64,000 nt of DNA, from NCBI GenBank assembly GCA_964463375.1, contig CAYXBQ010000003.1, positions 62,001-126,000 on the forward strand, written 5' to 3'. Below the pieces are notes generated by a model, which was not told the DNA's origin, ran no database searches, and worked only from the letters and a program-made list of their open reading frames with translations. The translations under genes and the position numbers were made by a program. This DNA comes from UMGS1696 sp964463375. GTDB lineage: Bacteria; Bacillota; Clostridia; Oscillospirales; CAG-272. Every line of letters begins with the position of its first letter. Positions within the stretch are counted from its first letter, which is position 1. Of the stretch, positions 9,155 through 17,153 are shown in pieces.

Positions 9155-9175
9155 ATGGAAGATACTTCCATTATA
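9155..9175 (-). promoter_or_regulatory. Glycyl radical operon promoter with overlapping palindrome
   Basis: On the minus strand TATAAT lies at 9175-9170 with only a poor -35, as expected for an activator-dependent promoter. A 7-bp inverted repeat, ATGGAAG-ATA-CTTCCAT (9155-9171), overlaps the -10 and the expected transcription start. It may be an operator, possibly for the divergent AraC-type protein. Confidence 0.5.
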
Positions 9176-9237
9176 CACGATTTTGCACCATTTGACCATA
9201 TCCGTTTGGAAACGACTATTCAATTTAGAAACACATC

Positions 9238-9266
9238 TTGACGTGTGCGCCGTTTTGTGGTATCCT
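9238..9266 (+). promoter_or_regulatory. Promoter for the AraC-family gene
   Basis: TTGACG (9238-9243), a 17-bp spacer and TATCCT (9261-9266), about 45 bp before the start codon. It is divergent from the glycyl radical operon promoter within a 187-bp intergenic region. Confidence 0.6.
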
Positions 9267-9310
9267 ATAAGCAAACGCTGATTTCAGAAAAACGGAAGGA
9301 AGAAAAAACG

Positions 9311-10132
9311 ATGTCCTACGATATGCTATGCACCGATGCTGCCACCATGCCCAGGATCTGCACAGCCTTTGCCAGTATGTTGGCCAGTGGTGTACACAAC
9401 TTCATCACAGAGGACGAATGGCAGTTCTATATTTCCTATCGTTCCAGCGGTTACTCTTTGTACGAAAAGTCGGACGGCAGCTATTTTCGTGTGGATACCA
9501 AGCCCAACGACATCCTGATCCTGCCGCCGCATACCCACCACATCGACTACATCGACCGCACCAAAGCCGAGGACGACGGTTTCCTGATCGCCGCCAAATG
9601 CGAACCCGATGTATTGCCGGTGCAGTTCACCAAGACCGAAGCAAACACACGTACCATTTCTCTTTTTGGAAAGTTCCGCAGCGAATGGGACAAGCGTCTG
9701 CCGGGCTACCCACTGCGCTGCACCATTTTGTTCTACCAGATCTTGGAGGAGCTGGCCGCCCAGTCTCGATCCCAATATATGGACAGTAGCAAATATAGCC
9801 TCATCGAACCGGCGGTGCTGTATATCCACGAACACTACCAGACCGGCGGTATTTCCGTTGCCACCTTAGCAACGCTGTGCGGCATCACGCCCCAGTATTT
9901 CCACCATTTGTTCAGTGGCTGTATGGGCGCAACACCTGCCAAATACATCGAAAACCTACGGCTCCAGCGTGCCAAGGAGTTGCTGGAAACGGGAAAATAT
10001 TCTGTCAGCGGCGTGCTTGCTATGTGCGGATACGAAAATGCCTCCAACTTCACCCGCAGCTTTCACCGGCTGTTTGGCGTGACCCCATCCTCTCTTTTGC
10101 CACAAAAAAAAGCGGACCTCCCGCAAGGATAG
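9311..10132 (+). CDS. AraC-family transcriptional regulator
   Basis: A 273-residue regulator. An N-terminal cupin-like sensing domain (DILILPPHTHHIDYI, residues ~60-75) is followed by a C-terminal double helix-turn-helix of about 100 residues: VATLATLCGITPQYFHHLF, then LLETGKYSVSGVLAMCGYENASNFTRSFHRLFG. The ATG at 9311 follows GGAAGGAAG and is preferred to an in-frame ATG at 9245, which overlaps the promoter. Divergent placement next to the glycyl radical operon makes that operon the likely target. The inducer is unknown. Confidence 0.9.
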   Translation: MSYDMLCTDAATMPRICTAFASMLASGVHNFITEDEWQFYISYRSSGYSLYEKSDGSYFRVDTKPNDILILPPHTHHIDYIDRTKAEDDGFLIAAKCEPDVLPVQFTKTEANTRTISLFGKFRSEWDKRLPGYPLRCTILFYQILEELAAQSRSQYMDSSKYSLIEPAVLYIHEHYQTGGISVATLATLCGITPQYFHHLFSGCMGATPAKYIENLRLQRAKELLETGKYSVSGVLAMCGYENASNFTRSFHRLFGVTPSSLLPQKKADLPQG

Positions 10133-10146
10133 TATCCGCTTTTTTT
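10104..10146. terminator. Bidirectional terminator between the AraC gene and the symporter
   Basis: AAAAAGCGGA and TCCGCTTTTTT arms, with an A run on one side and a T run on the other. It overlaps the last codons of the AraC gene and serves the convergent symporter gene, which stops at 10163. Confidence 0.8.
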
Positions 10147-10162
10147 GTTTGGCATATGTAGA

Positions 10163-11737
10163 TCAGTCGTTGTTGTCTTCGTCGGTGAGAGAAGTGGCAC
10201 TGTGTACCAGCACGGTCTGGTCGTAGCAGGTGAACATATCGTCTACCTTGGTGCGCTCCGGCTTCTTCGTGAACAGGCTCACGATGGGTACAAGGATCAG
10301 TCCCACCACCATGGCCAACACACCGGCGTTGATGGGAGAGGAGAAGTAGCTGGAGATAAAGGGAACGCCCAGCGCGGTGCAGAGCATATTGGCCAGCATG
10401 ATCCCCACACCGGAGACAAAGCTTACCCAAACAGCAGCCTTGGTGATCTTCTTAGAGTACAGGCTGTACAGGTAGGGTGCTAAGAATGCCCCCGCCAGCG
10501 CACCCCAGGAAATACCCATGAGCTGTGCGATAAAGGTCACGTTGGACTTGGTCTGTATGATGGCGATGGCGGCAGAGATGGCGATGAACACCACCAGCAG
10601 CAGCCGGATGATCAGCATCTGCTTCTTTTCATCGATCTTTTTCTTGGACAGAGGAACGATCATATCCAGGGTCAGGGTGGAGCTGGAGGTCAGCACCAGA
10701 GAGGACAGGGTGGACATAGAGGCCGACAGCACCAGCACGATCACGATGGCGATGACCCAGTCCGGCAGGCTGGACAGCATGGAAGGCACGATGCTGTCGT
10801 ACACGGGCGTACCGGATGCAGAGTATTCGATCACGTCGCCGTACAATCTACCAAAGCCGCCTAAGAAGTAGCAGCCACCGGCTACGATCATGGCGAAAAT
10901 GGTGGAGATCAGCGTACCCTTGGAGATGGCCGCTTCATTCTTGATGGCGTAGAACTTGCCCACCATCTGCGGCAGACCCCAGGTACCCAGGGAGGTCAGG
11001 ACAACCACACCCAGCAGCTCCAGAGGCTTGGGACCTAAGAAGGAAACGAATGCACCGTTCAGGTCGGTGACGGTCTCATGCTGGATCTCGGACAGGGAAA
11101 TGAAGGACTGCATGAAGCCACCGTTGGCGTTCAGCACTGCAGCAATGACCACCACGATGCCCACCAGCATGATGCAGCCCTGGATGAAGTCGTTGATGGC
11201 CGTTGCCATGTAGCCGCCCAGCACCACGTAAATACCGGTCAGCACAGACATGATGATCACGCACCAGGCATAGTCAATGCCGAACGCCATGGTGAACAGC
11301 CGGGACAGGCCGTTGTACAGAGAAGCGGTGTAGGGGATCAGGAACACGAATACGATCAGAGAAGCCACGATCTTCAGCGCCGGAGAGGAGAACCGCTGAC
11401 CAAAGTATTCCGGCATGGTCTTGGCATCTAACTTTTGGGTCATCAGTCTGGTGCGTCTGCCCAGCAGTACCCAGGCGAGCAGGGAACCGATGATGGCGTT
11501 GCCAATGCCGACCCAGGTGGCAGAAACACCGTATTTCCACCCGAACTGTCCGGCATAGCCGATGAAGATCACAGCAGAGAAGTAGGAGGTACCGTAGGCA
11601 AAGGCCGTCAGCCAGGGACCAACAGACCGGCCACCCAGCACGAAGCCGTGTACGCTGTCTGCCGTCCGACGACAGTACAGCCCGACCCCGATCATAGAGG
11701 CGAAGAACAGAACGAGCAGTAAAATTTTGATAAACAT
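10163..11737 (-). CDS. Sodium/solute symporter (SSS family), probable tyrosine or aromatic transporter
   Basis: A 524-residue multi-pass membrane protein of the Na+/solute (PutP/PanF-like) family. The first helix begins MFIKILLLVLFFASMIGVGLY. Family features include FVLGGRSVGPWLTAFAYGTSYFSAVIFIGYAG and the Ser-rich helix IVLVLSASMSTLSSLVLTSSSTL near the Na+ site. Cytoplasmic tails are short. The ATG at 11737 follows AAAGGAA and begins the conserved part, so the in-frame upstream ATG at 11917, inside the leader, is rejected. The family covers proline, pantothenate, sugars and amino acids. The substrate call comes only from the tyrosine-rich leader attenuator ahead of it. Confidence 0.9.
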   Translation of the reverse strand: MFIKILLLVLFFASMIGVGLYCRRTADSVHGFVLGGRSVGPWLTAFAYGTSYFSAVIFIGYAGQFGWKYGVSATWVGIGNAIIGSLLAWVLLGRRTRLMTQKLDAKTMPEYFGQRFSSPALKIVASLIVFVFLIPYTASLYNGLSRLFTMAFGIDYAWCVIIMSVLTGIYVVLGGYMATAINDFIQGCIMLVGIVVVIAAVLNANGGFMQSFISLSEIQHETVTDLNGAFVSFLGPKPLELLGVVVLTSLGTWGLPQMVGKFYAIKNEAAISKGTLISTIFAMIVAGGCYFLGGFGRLYGDVIEYSASGTPVYDSIVPSMLSSLPDWVIAIVIVLVLSASMSTLSSLVLTSSSTLTLDMIVPLSKKKIDEKKQMLIIRLLLVVFIAISAAIAIIQTKSNVTFIAQLMGISWGALAGAFLAPYLYSLYSKKITKAAVWVSFVSGVGIMLANMLCTALGVPFISSYFSSPINAGVLAMVVGLILVPIVSLFTKKPERTKVDDMFTCYDQTVLVHSATSLTDEDNND

Positions 11738-11830
11738 GATAGGAGAGTTCCTTTCCTTGTTTTGGATACCCTGCGGTGGTCTCACCGGCATCGTGGCCAG
11801 GGACGTCGGTGGGCTGCCGCATAGATAAAA

Positions 11831-11864
11831 TAAAAACGCACAGCTTTGTGATTCTGTGCGTTTT
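11831..11864 (-). terminator. Attenuator terminator in the symporter leader
   Basis: On the minus strand AAAACGCACAG (11864-11854) pairs perfectly over 11 bp with CTGTGCGTTTT (11843-11833). The loop is 10 nt and the U tract continues with a TATTTTAT stretch. It lies 95 bp before the symporter start and downstream of the leader peptide, so it would stop transcription before the gene unless the alternative pairing forms. Confidence 0.9.
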
Positions 11865-11944
11865 GTTCGGAATTTATTTTGAAAACCCGGTCGCAAATTC
11901 TCTGCACCACAAATCACTATTACATTAGCAAACGTAATAGTAAT
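11832..11944 (-). promoter_or_regulatory. Ribosome-mediated tyrosine attenuator (four-segment leader RNA)
   Basis: Four RNA segments can pair in two exclusive ways, as in trp and phe leaders. Segment 1 lies in the Tyr codons (11944-11934) and pairs with segment 2 (11923-11913) over 11 bp, one of them U-G, around a 10-nt loop holding the stop codon. Segment 2 (11917-11908) can instead pair with segment 3 (11858-11848) over 10 bp with one bulged G. Segment 3 is the 5' arm and loop of the terminator, which pairs with segment 4 (11843-11833). A ribosome stalled at Tyr codons covers segment 1, favours 2:3 and allows read-through. Translation to the stop codon covers segment 2 and favours termination. 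The pairing is read directly from the sequence; the function is inferred. Confidence 0.85.
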
Positions 11945-11975
11945 AATAGTAGTATGCAGCGAATGCGAACATCAT
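11925..11975 (-). CDS. Tyrosine-rich leader peptide of the symporter attenuator
   Basis: A 16-codon open frame reading MMFAFAAYYYYYYYVC with a TAA stop. It contains seven consecutive Tyr codons (TAC TAC TAT TAT TAC TAT TAC, 11954-11934) and two Phe codons. A ribosome site AGAGGAA lies about 10 nt before the first of two adjacent ATG codons. It begins about 30 nt downstream of the expected transcription start and ends about 60 nt before the terminator hairpin. Its role is presumably to sense charged tRNA-Tyr by ribosome stalling rather than to act as a peptide. It is too short for normal gene callers. Confidence 0.88.
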   Translation of the reverse strand: MMFAFAAYYYYYYYVC

Positions 11976-12009
11976 ATCGGTTTTTCCTCTCAATTTTGCT
12001 TATGGGAAC

Positions 12010-12038
12010 AGTTTACCACATCTTTCCCCCGTTGTCAA
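12010..12038 (-). promoter_or_regulatory. Promoter of the symporter leader
   Basis: On the minus strand TTGACA (12038-12033), exactly 17 bp, then TAAACT (12015-12010). It places the transcription start near 12003, giving a 5' leader of about 265 nt that contains the leader peptide and attenuator. The rest of the 437-bp gap between the symporter and glnN holds the glnN terminator. Confidence 0.8.
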
Positions 12039-12103
12039 GGGGTTTTTCAAAATTTCTTCCCATTTTTTTGAAAAAATGCTTTTTTGTAAAATTCGATTTT
12101 TAT

Positions 12104-12151
12104 ACAGAAAACCCCCGCCATATACAGCCAAAGCTGCATCAAACGGGGGTA
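12104..12151 (-). terminator. Terminator after glnN
   Basis: ACCCCCG (12111-12117) and CGGGGGT (12144-12150) arms with an inner CAGC/GCTG stem. On the minus strand the hairpin is followed by TTTTCTGTAT. It separates glnN from the symporter promoter. Confidence 0.65.
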
Positions 12152-12174
12152 TATGCAAACGATATGCAATACTA

Positions 12175-14268
12175 TTATTGTACGCCAAAGAGCAGATCGG
12201 CGTAGGTGGGGAAGGGCCAGAACGATCTTGCCGTCAGATTCTCCGCTGCATCGCAGTGACCGCGCAGAGACAGCATCGCCGTGCAGATCCGTTCCTTGTA
12301 GGCAATGGACTTGTCCGTCACGTTGTGGATCCGCTCCACATCCTCCGTCTCCTCCACCAGTACCCGCACGCCGTCCGACATCGCTTTCGTCAGCCCGTTC
12401 AGCTGTGCAGCCAATTCCTTCTCGTAGGTCGCATCCAGCCCGAAGCTTGCCTTAGACATCCCTTCGTCGCAGACCACCTTGGTGTACGCCATCACCGCCG
12501 GCAGGATCTCCTTTTGCACCAGATCGGCCATGGTGGCAGCCTCGATGTGGATGGTCTTGCAGTAGTTTTCCAGCGTGATCTCGTACCGGGATTCCACCTC
12601 CGCCTCCGTGAAGACCTTGTGGTCCGTGTACAGCTTCACGTTCTTGGCGGACAGCATATAGGGCAGGCAATCCGGCGTGGAGCGCAGGTTGAGCAGACCT
12701 CTCTGTTCGGTGGCCTCCTTGATCCACGCATCGTCGTAGCCGTTGCCATTGAAGATGATCCGCTTGTGGCTCCGAATGGTGTCCCGGATCAAATTGTTTA
12801 GTGCCAGATCAAAATCCGCTGCTCCTTCCAGCTTGTCCGCAAACTGTCGCAGGGATTCCGCAACCGCCGTGTTCAGTGCCGTATTGCAGTCGGAAATGGA
12901 GTTGGAGGACCCCAGCATCCGGAATTCAAATTTGTTCCCGGTAAAGGCAAAGGGGGAAGTACGGTTCCGGTCGGTGGCATCCTTGGGCAGCTTGGGCAGG
13001 GTATGTACACCCAGCTTCAGCTGTGTCTTTTCCAGTGGGTCATAGTGGGTGCCGGATTCCAGCGCATCCAAAATGGCCGTCAGCTCATCGCCTAAGAAGA
13101 TGGATACCACAGCCGGCGGTGCTTCCAATGCGCCCAGACGATGGTCGTTGCCCGCCGTAGCCACGGAGATCCGCAAGAGATCCTGGTAATCGTCCACGGC
13201 CTGGATCACCGCCACTAAGAACAGCAAAAACTGTGCATTCTCTGCCGGTGTCTCCCCGGGGGTCAGCAGATTCACGCCGGTGTTGGTGGAAATAGACCAG
13301 TTGTTGTGCTTACCGCTGCCAGCTACACCGGCAAAGGGCTTTTCGTGTAGCAGACATACCAGATGGTGCTTTCTGGCCACCTTCTGCATCACTTCCATGG
13401 TCAGCTGGTTGTGGTCGGTGGATACGTTCACCTGGGTGAAAATGGGGGCAAGCTCGTGCTGGGCAGGGGCAGCCTCGTTGTGGCGGGTCTTGGCAAGGAT
13501 CCCCAGCTTCCACAGCTCCTCGTCCAGCTCCTGCATATAGGCCTCGACTCTGGGCTTGATGGAACCAAAATAGTGGTCCTCCATCTCCTGGGTCTTGGGC
13601 GGCTTGGCACCGACCAGCGTCCGACCGGTGAAGATCAGGTCCTTGCGCTGGTTGTACAGATCCTCATCCACTAAGAAATACTCCTGCTCCGGCCCCACAC
13701 TGGGACGCACACAGGCCACCGTGGTGTTCGGATCAAACAGCTTCAGGATCCGCTTGGCCTGCCGGTTCAGGGCATCCACAGAACGGAGCAGCGGTGTCTT
13801 TTTGTCCAGCGCCTCCCCACCATAGGAGCAGAACGCCGTGGGGATGCACAGGGTCTTGTTTTTGATAAAGGCATAGGAGGTGGGGTCCCATGCCGTGTAG
13901 CCTCTGGCTTCAAAGGTGGCACGCAGACCGCCGGAAGGGAAGCTGGACGCATCGGATTCGCCCCGCACCAATTCCTTGCCGGAGAATTCCATGATGATCT
14001 TGCCGTCTCCGATAGGGGAGATAAAGCTGTCGTGCTTTTCGGCGGTCACACCGGACAGAGGCTGGAACCAGTGGGTGTAGTGGGTGCAGCCACGCTCGAT
14101 GGCCCAGTCCTTCATGGCGTTTGCCACGATGTTCGCCACATTGATGTCCAGGGACTTGCCCTCGTCGATGGTGCGCTTCAAAGATGTATAGGTATCCTTT
14201 GGCAGTCTGGCGCGCATGGCGGAGTCGTCAAAGGAAAGGGAACCAAAATATTCGGTAACGGATGCCAT
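12175..14268 (-). CDS. glnN: Glutamine synthetase type III
   Basis: A 697-residue protein of the long GSIII class, which makes glutamine from glutamate, ammonia and ATP. Features are the GSIII N-terminus MASVTEYFGSLSFDD, the catalytic block LASGGLRATFEARGYTAWDP-like region with VGPEQEYFLVD, KHNNWSIST, and the ATP-binding NRTSPFAFTGNKFEFR. Length is as expected for the class. AAGGAGGATCTTT before the ATG at 14268 fixes the start. An in-frame extension to 14367 begins almost at the transcription start and is rejected. Monocistronic, with its own promoter and terminator. Confidence 0.96.
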   Translation of the reverse strand: MASVTEYFGSLSFDDSAMRARLPKDTYTSLKRTIDEGKSLDINVANIVANAMKDWAIERGCTHYTHWFQPLSGVTAEKHDSFISPIGDGKIIMEFSGKELVRGESDASSFPSGGLRATFEARGYTAWDPTSYAFIKNKTLCIPTAFCSYGGEALDKKTPLLRSVDALNRQAKRILKLFDPNTTVACVRPSVGPEQEYFLVDEDLYNQRKDLIFTGRTLVGAKPPKTQEMEDHYFGSIKPRVEAYMQELDEELWKLGILAKTRHNEAAPAQHELAPIFTQVNVSTDHNQLTMEVMQKVARKHHLVCLLHEKPFAGVAGSGKHNNWSISTNTGVNLLTPGETPAENAQFLLFLVAVIQAVDDYQDLLRISVATAGNDHRLGALEAPPAVVSIFLGDELTAILDALESGTHYDPLEKTQLKLGVHTLPKLPKDATDRNRTSPFAFTGNKFEFRMLGSSNSISDCNTALNTAVAESLRQFADKLEGAADFDLALNNLIRDTIRSHKRIIFNGNGYDDAWIKEATEQRGLLNLRSTPDCLPYMLSAKNVKLYTDHKVFTEAEVESRYEITLENYCKTIHIEAATMADLVQKEILPAVMAYTKVVCDEGMSKASFGLDATYEKELAAQLNGLTKAMSDGVRVLVEETEDVERIHNVTDKSIAYKERICTAMLSLRGHCDAAENLTARSFWPFPTYADLLFGVQ

Positions 14269-14374
14269 AAAGATCCTCCTTCCGATGGTACGGATGGTAT
14301 GTGATGTAAACAAGCAAAAAGGGCGGCTGGCACAAATACAGAGAGTCCGGTGCCGATGCCGCTTCATACCCTGT

Positions 14375-14404
14375 ATTATACCACAGGAGGCGTAGGATTG
14401 TCAA
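14375..14404 (-). promoter_or_regulatory. glnN promoter
   Basis: On the minus strand TTGACA (14404-14399), 18 bp, TATAAT (14380-14375). The resulting leader is about 100 nt, and no obvious attenuator was found in it. Confidence 0.8.
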
Positions 14405-14590
14405 GAGAATTCCCCAGAAAACCCCACTTTTCCCATTTTGGACAAGAGCCGATTTCCATTCCCAATGTCGCCTTGTGTAAAACAGAAGAAACCCACTTTG
14501 GGCAGACCCGCAGAGAAAAACAGATTCCACATGCCAAAAGCTGGAAAAGGTGTATAATTATGTGCAAAACGGAAAATTATGCATAGGTTA

Positions 14591-14619
14591 TTGCAATTTA
14601 ACCGGTTTTCTGGTATAAT
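14591..14619 (+). promoter_or_regulatory. Promoter of the FliB-like gene
   Basis: TTGCAA (14591-14596), 17 bp, TATAAT (14614-14619), about 100 bp before the start codon. Confidence 0.75.
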
Positions 14620-14721
14620 TACTCTCGCAAAAAAAACGACTTCTCTGGAGCTATGGCATTTTGAGTGCATGTTGTATTCTCTTTTTATAATCCTACGCAT
14701 TGTGCATCCGGAGTATACCGT

Positions 14722-15930
14722 ATGAGTGAAGAACATACAAAACGATCCTTTCGGATCCCCGACTATTTCCCCCATTTCGCCTGCAAGATCGGTACCTGCC
14801 GCAACGCCTGCTGCCAGGGCTGGCCGATCTCCATCACCCTGCAAAACTATTTTGATCTGTTGGGTCTGGACTGCTCCCGCGATCTGCGCCGCCGACTGGA
14901 TGGTGGTATGCATCTGGCAGACAATCCCAGCCCCGAGCATTATGCCCAATTCTCCCCCCGCTACGACGGCAACTGTCCCCTGCGGATGGAGGATGGCCGC
15001 TGCGCACTCCATGCCGATGTGGGCGAAGCCTATCAACCGGACATCTGCCGCCTGTACCCCCGTGGGATCCGACTGGAGGATGGCGTTTTAGAATGCTCCT
15101 GCGCTGCCAGCTGTGAAGGCGTGATCGAGCTGCTGCTCCACCGCACGGGAAAGGAGCCCATCACCTTCCTGGAAAAAGAGCTGCCTTTGTCCCTGCCGCC
15201 CCATCTGGAGGAACGGAACATCCAGTTTGCCACCATGGGCAAGGCCTGGGAGATCCGGCTGTATTTCATCCATATCCTGCAAAATCGCGCTATGCCCCTG
15301 CCGGAACGCATGCTGTTTTTGGGCAGACAAATGGAGCGCATGGACAAGGTGATGCACAGCGGCGACCCGGCGGCATTGGAGGCGCTGCTGGCAGAAGAAC
15401 ACACGCCCCCCACCCAAACCGCCGACGAGATCCAGGCAGAGGACCTGCGCACCGGCCTGTGGATCGCCGGGAAGCTGACCGCCTTATTGGATGCCCGCCA
15501 CAACAGTATCCAAGCCTATGGAGAAGAGGCGCTGGCATACTTTGGAGCCGAAGAGGATGCCATGGAGCGGTACGAGGCTGCTCGGACACATCTGGAGACC
15601 GCCTTCCCGGATTGGGAGATCTTCTTTGAGAATCTGCTGGTGAACCATATGTATTTCGCTCAGTTCCCCTTCCAGGATCGGCCGGAGAGCCTGCCCCAGG
15701 AGTACACCGCCCTGTGTGCCGTATATATGCTCCTGCGCTTTTTGACCATCGGTTGTATGGCCGATTCCATGGACAAGGATGCCACGGCACAGGAAGCGGA
15801 TCTGGTGGACGTGTGCGCTGCCCTGTTCCGCCTCATCGAGCACACCTCCTTCGACCGCTATGCCGCTCTGATGCTGAAAAGCGTAGGCTGTGCCACGCCG
15901 GCGGATCTGGTGAACGTCATGCGCTTGTGA
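14722..15930 (+). CDS. FliB/YkgJ-like cysteine-cluster protein (annotated elsewhere as flagellin lysine-N-methylase)
   Basis: A 402-residue protein whose N-terminal half carries a metal-binding cysteine set: CKIGTCRNACCQGW (residues ~26-40), CPLRMEDGRCALH, DICRLYPRG and CSCAASCEG. This is the FliB/YkgJ arrangement (CxxxxxCCxxW), thought to hold a zinc or Fe-S centre. The C-terminal half is helical and unassigned. FliB methylates flagellin lysines in Salmonella, but no flagellar gene lies in the window, so the role here is uncertain. The start follows CGGAG with 8-bp spacing. Monocistronic. Confidence 0.75.
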   Translation: MSEEHTKRSFRIPDYFPHFACKIGTCRNACCQGWPISITLQNYFDLLGLDCSRDLRRRLDGGMHLADNPSPEHYAQFSPRYDGNCPLRMEDGRCALHADVGEAYQPDICRLYPRGIRLEDGVLECSCAASCEGVIELLLHRTGKEPITFLEKELPLSLPPHLEERNIQFATMGKAWEIRLYFIHILQNRAMPLPERMLFLGRQMERMDKVMHSGDPAALEALLAEEHTPPTQTADEIQAEDLRTGLWIAGKLTALLDARHNSIQAYGEEALAYFGAEEDAMERYEAARTHLETAFPDWEIFFENLLVNHMYFAQFPFQDRPESLPQEYTALCAVYMLLRFLTIGCMADSMDKDATAQEADLVDVCAALFRLIEHTSFDRYAALMLKSVGCATPADLVNVMRL

Positions 15931-15954
15931 TAGCTGTAAGCCTATATTGCGAAA

Positions 15955-15999
15955 CAAAAAAGAACGATATGCCAAAAGTATGGTGTATCGTTCTTTTGT
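15955..15999. terminator. Bidirectional terminator between FliB-like and glycerate kinase genes
   Basis: AAAAGAACGATA and TATCGTTCTTTT form a 12-bp stem around a 16-nt loop, flanked by A and T runs. It serves both convergent genes. Confidence 0.85.
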
Positions 16000-16001
16000 T
16001 T

Positions 16002-17153
16002 TTAATAGGACATGCGCCGCAGCTGCTCCCGCACCACCACATAGGCCGTTTCGGTCAGATGCGTTGCCGTCCGTGCCATAGCCATATCCACCGTGATCCC
16101 ATGGCGCACCAACGGCACCACCGCCGTCATCCCTTGCTCGTACAGCTCCGGTACCGGCTCGGCCTGTCCGCATATGTCGATGCAGGGCACACCGGCCGCC
16201 TTGGCATACCGTGCCACCGTACAGGGCAGCTTTCCCTTGGCAGTCTGCACATCGGTCTTGCCCTCGCCGGTCAGCACCAGTAGCGTATCCTGCAACAGGG
16301 CAGGGACCCCCAGCGTATCCAGCACATAGGATGCACCGTGGCGCAGTGTTCCGCCAGCCAGATGGAGCCCGCAGCCCAGTCCCCCCGCCGCACCGGCACC
16401 ATCGGCCATGGAGACAGTCCGACCTACCAAACCGGCATATCGCTCCATCCCTCGTTCCAGCTGTTCGATCTGCGCCGAGGTGGCACCCTTTTGGGCAGCA
16501 AACATCCGAGTAGCCCCCGTGGCACCGGTCAACGGCAACGCAACGTCGTAGAGCAGCACCAGCTCGATCCCCGCCAGCCGCTTGTGGACAGCGGCAGTAT
16601 CGATATGCCGGAGCCGGGAGAGCATTTGCCCACCCAAACGACCGTCCAGCACCTGCCCATGGTCATCGACGAACCGCGCGCCCAAAGCCGCCAAAGCCCC
16701 GATGCCCCCATCGTTGGTACCACTGCCGCCCAGACCCACCAGGATCCGCCGGAACCCACGGGAGATCAGCCCATCGATCAGCAGCCCCACCCCATAGGTG
16801 GTAGCCGACAGCGGATCCAGCCCGTACTGTCGTGCGATCCCCAACCCGGCGCAGGTGGCCATATCCAAAGCGGCAGTGGGCACATCCCCCGGCAGTACCA
16901 CATAGGTTCCGCTCATGGGATGCCCAAACAGATCCAGTGTGGGCAGTGTACACCGCTCTCCCGCCAGGGCTGCACACAAAGCATCTGCTGTGCCTTCGCC
17001 GCCATCTGCCGCCGGAAACATCTGTACCGACAGCCGCCGTCCCCGTTCCGTACAGGCACGTGTCGCTCCCGTTGCCATCGCTTCTCCCACTTCTGCCGCC
17101 GAGAGCGAACCCTTGAAGGAATCCGGCAGAATGAGGATGATCTTACTGCCCAT
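16002..17153 (-). CDS. glxK: Glycerate kinase (GlxK/GarK type)
   Basis: A 383-residue member of the GlxK family, which phosphorylates D-glycerate to a phosphoglycerate and feeds it into glycolysis. Recognisable blocks are ILPDSFKGSLSAAEVGEAM at the N-terminus, the central GLGGSGTNDGGIGALAALGARF glycine-rich motif and GEGKTDVQTAKGKLP near residue 305. Length fits. Its start overlaps the upstream GNAT-like gene by 11 bp, so it is the last gene of the long minus-strand operon and ends at a strong terminator. Confidence 0.95.
   Translation of the reverse strand: MGSKIILILPDSFKGSLSAAEVGEAMATGATRACTERGRRLSVQMFPAADGGEGTADALCAALAGERCTLPTLDLFGHPMSGTYVVLPGDVPTAALDMATCAGLGIARQYGLDPLSATTYGVGLLIDGLISRGFRRILVGLGGSGTNDGGIGALAALGARFVDDHGQVLDGRLGGQMLSRLRHIDTAAVHKRLAGIELVLLYDVALPLTGATGATRMFAAQKGATSAQIEQLERGMERYAGLVGRTVSMADGAGAAGGLGCGLHLAGGTLRHGASYVLDTLGVPALLQDTLLVLTGEGKTDVQTAKGKLPCTVARYAKAAGVPCIDICGQAEPVPELYEQGMTAVVPLVRHGITVDMAMARTATHLTETAYVVVREQLRRMSY

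Larger units (their letters stand above)
14269..14721. other. 453-bp divergent intergenic region between glnN and the FliB-like gene
   Basis: It holds the two outward promoters described separately. The central part (about 14405-14590) has no open frame with a ribosome site, no convincing hairpin terminator and no riboswitch I can recognise. Confidence 0.6.

Noticed and set aside
11868..11917. In-frame extension of the symporter reading through its attenuator
   Set aside because: The upstream ATG lies inside the leader RNA and the terminator. The conserved first helix starts at 11737 with a good ribosome site.
10163..14268. Riboswitch between glnN and the symporter
   Set aside because: The leader features are fully explained by a leader-peptide attenuator. 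No known aptamer consensus was seen.
14669..14725. An 18-codon upstream frame overlapping the FliB-like start codon
   Set aside because: It has no convincing ribosome site and no codon bias or alternative RNA pairing, so a leader role is not supported.
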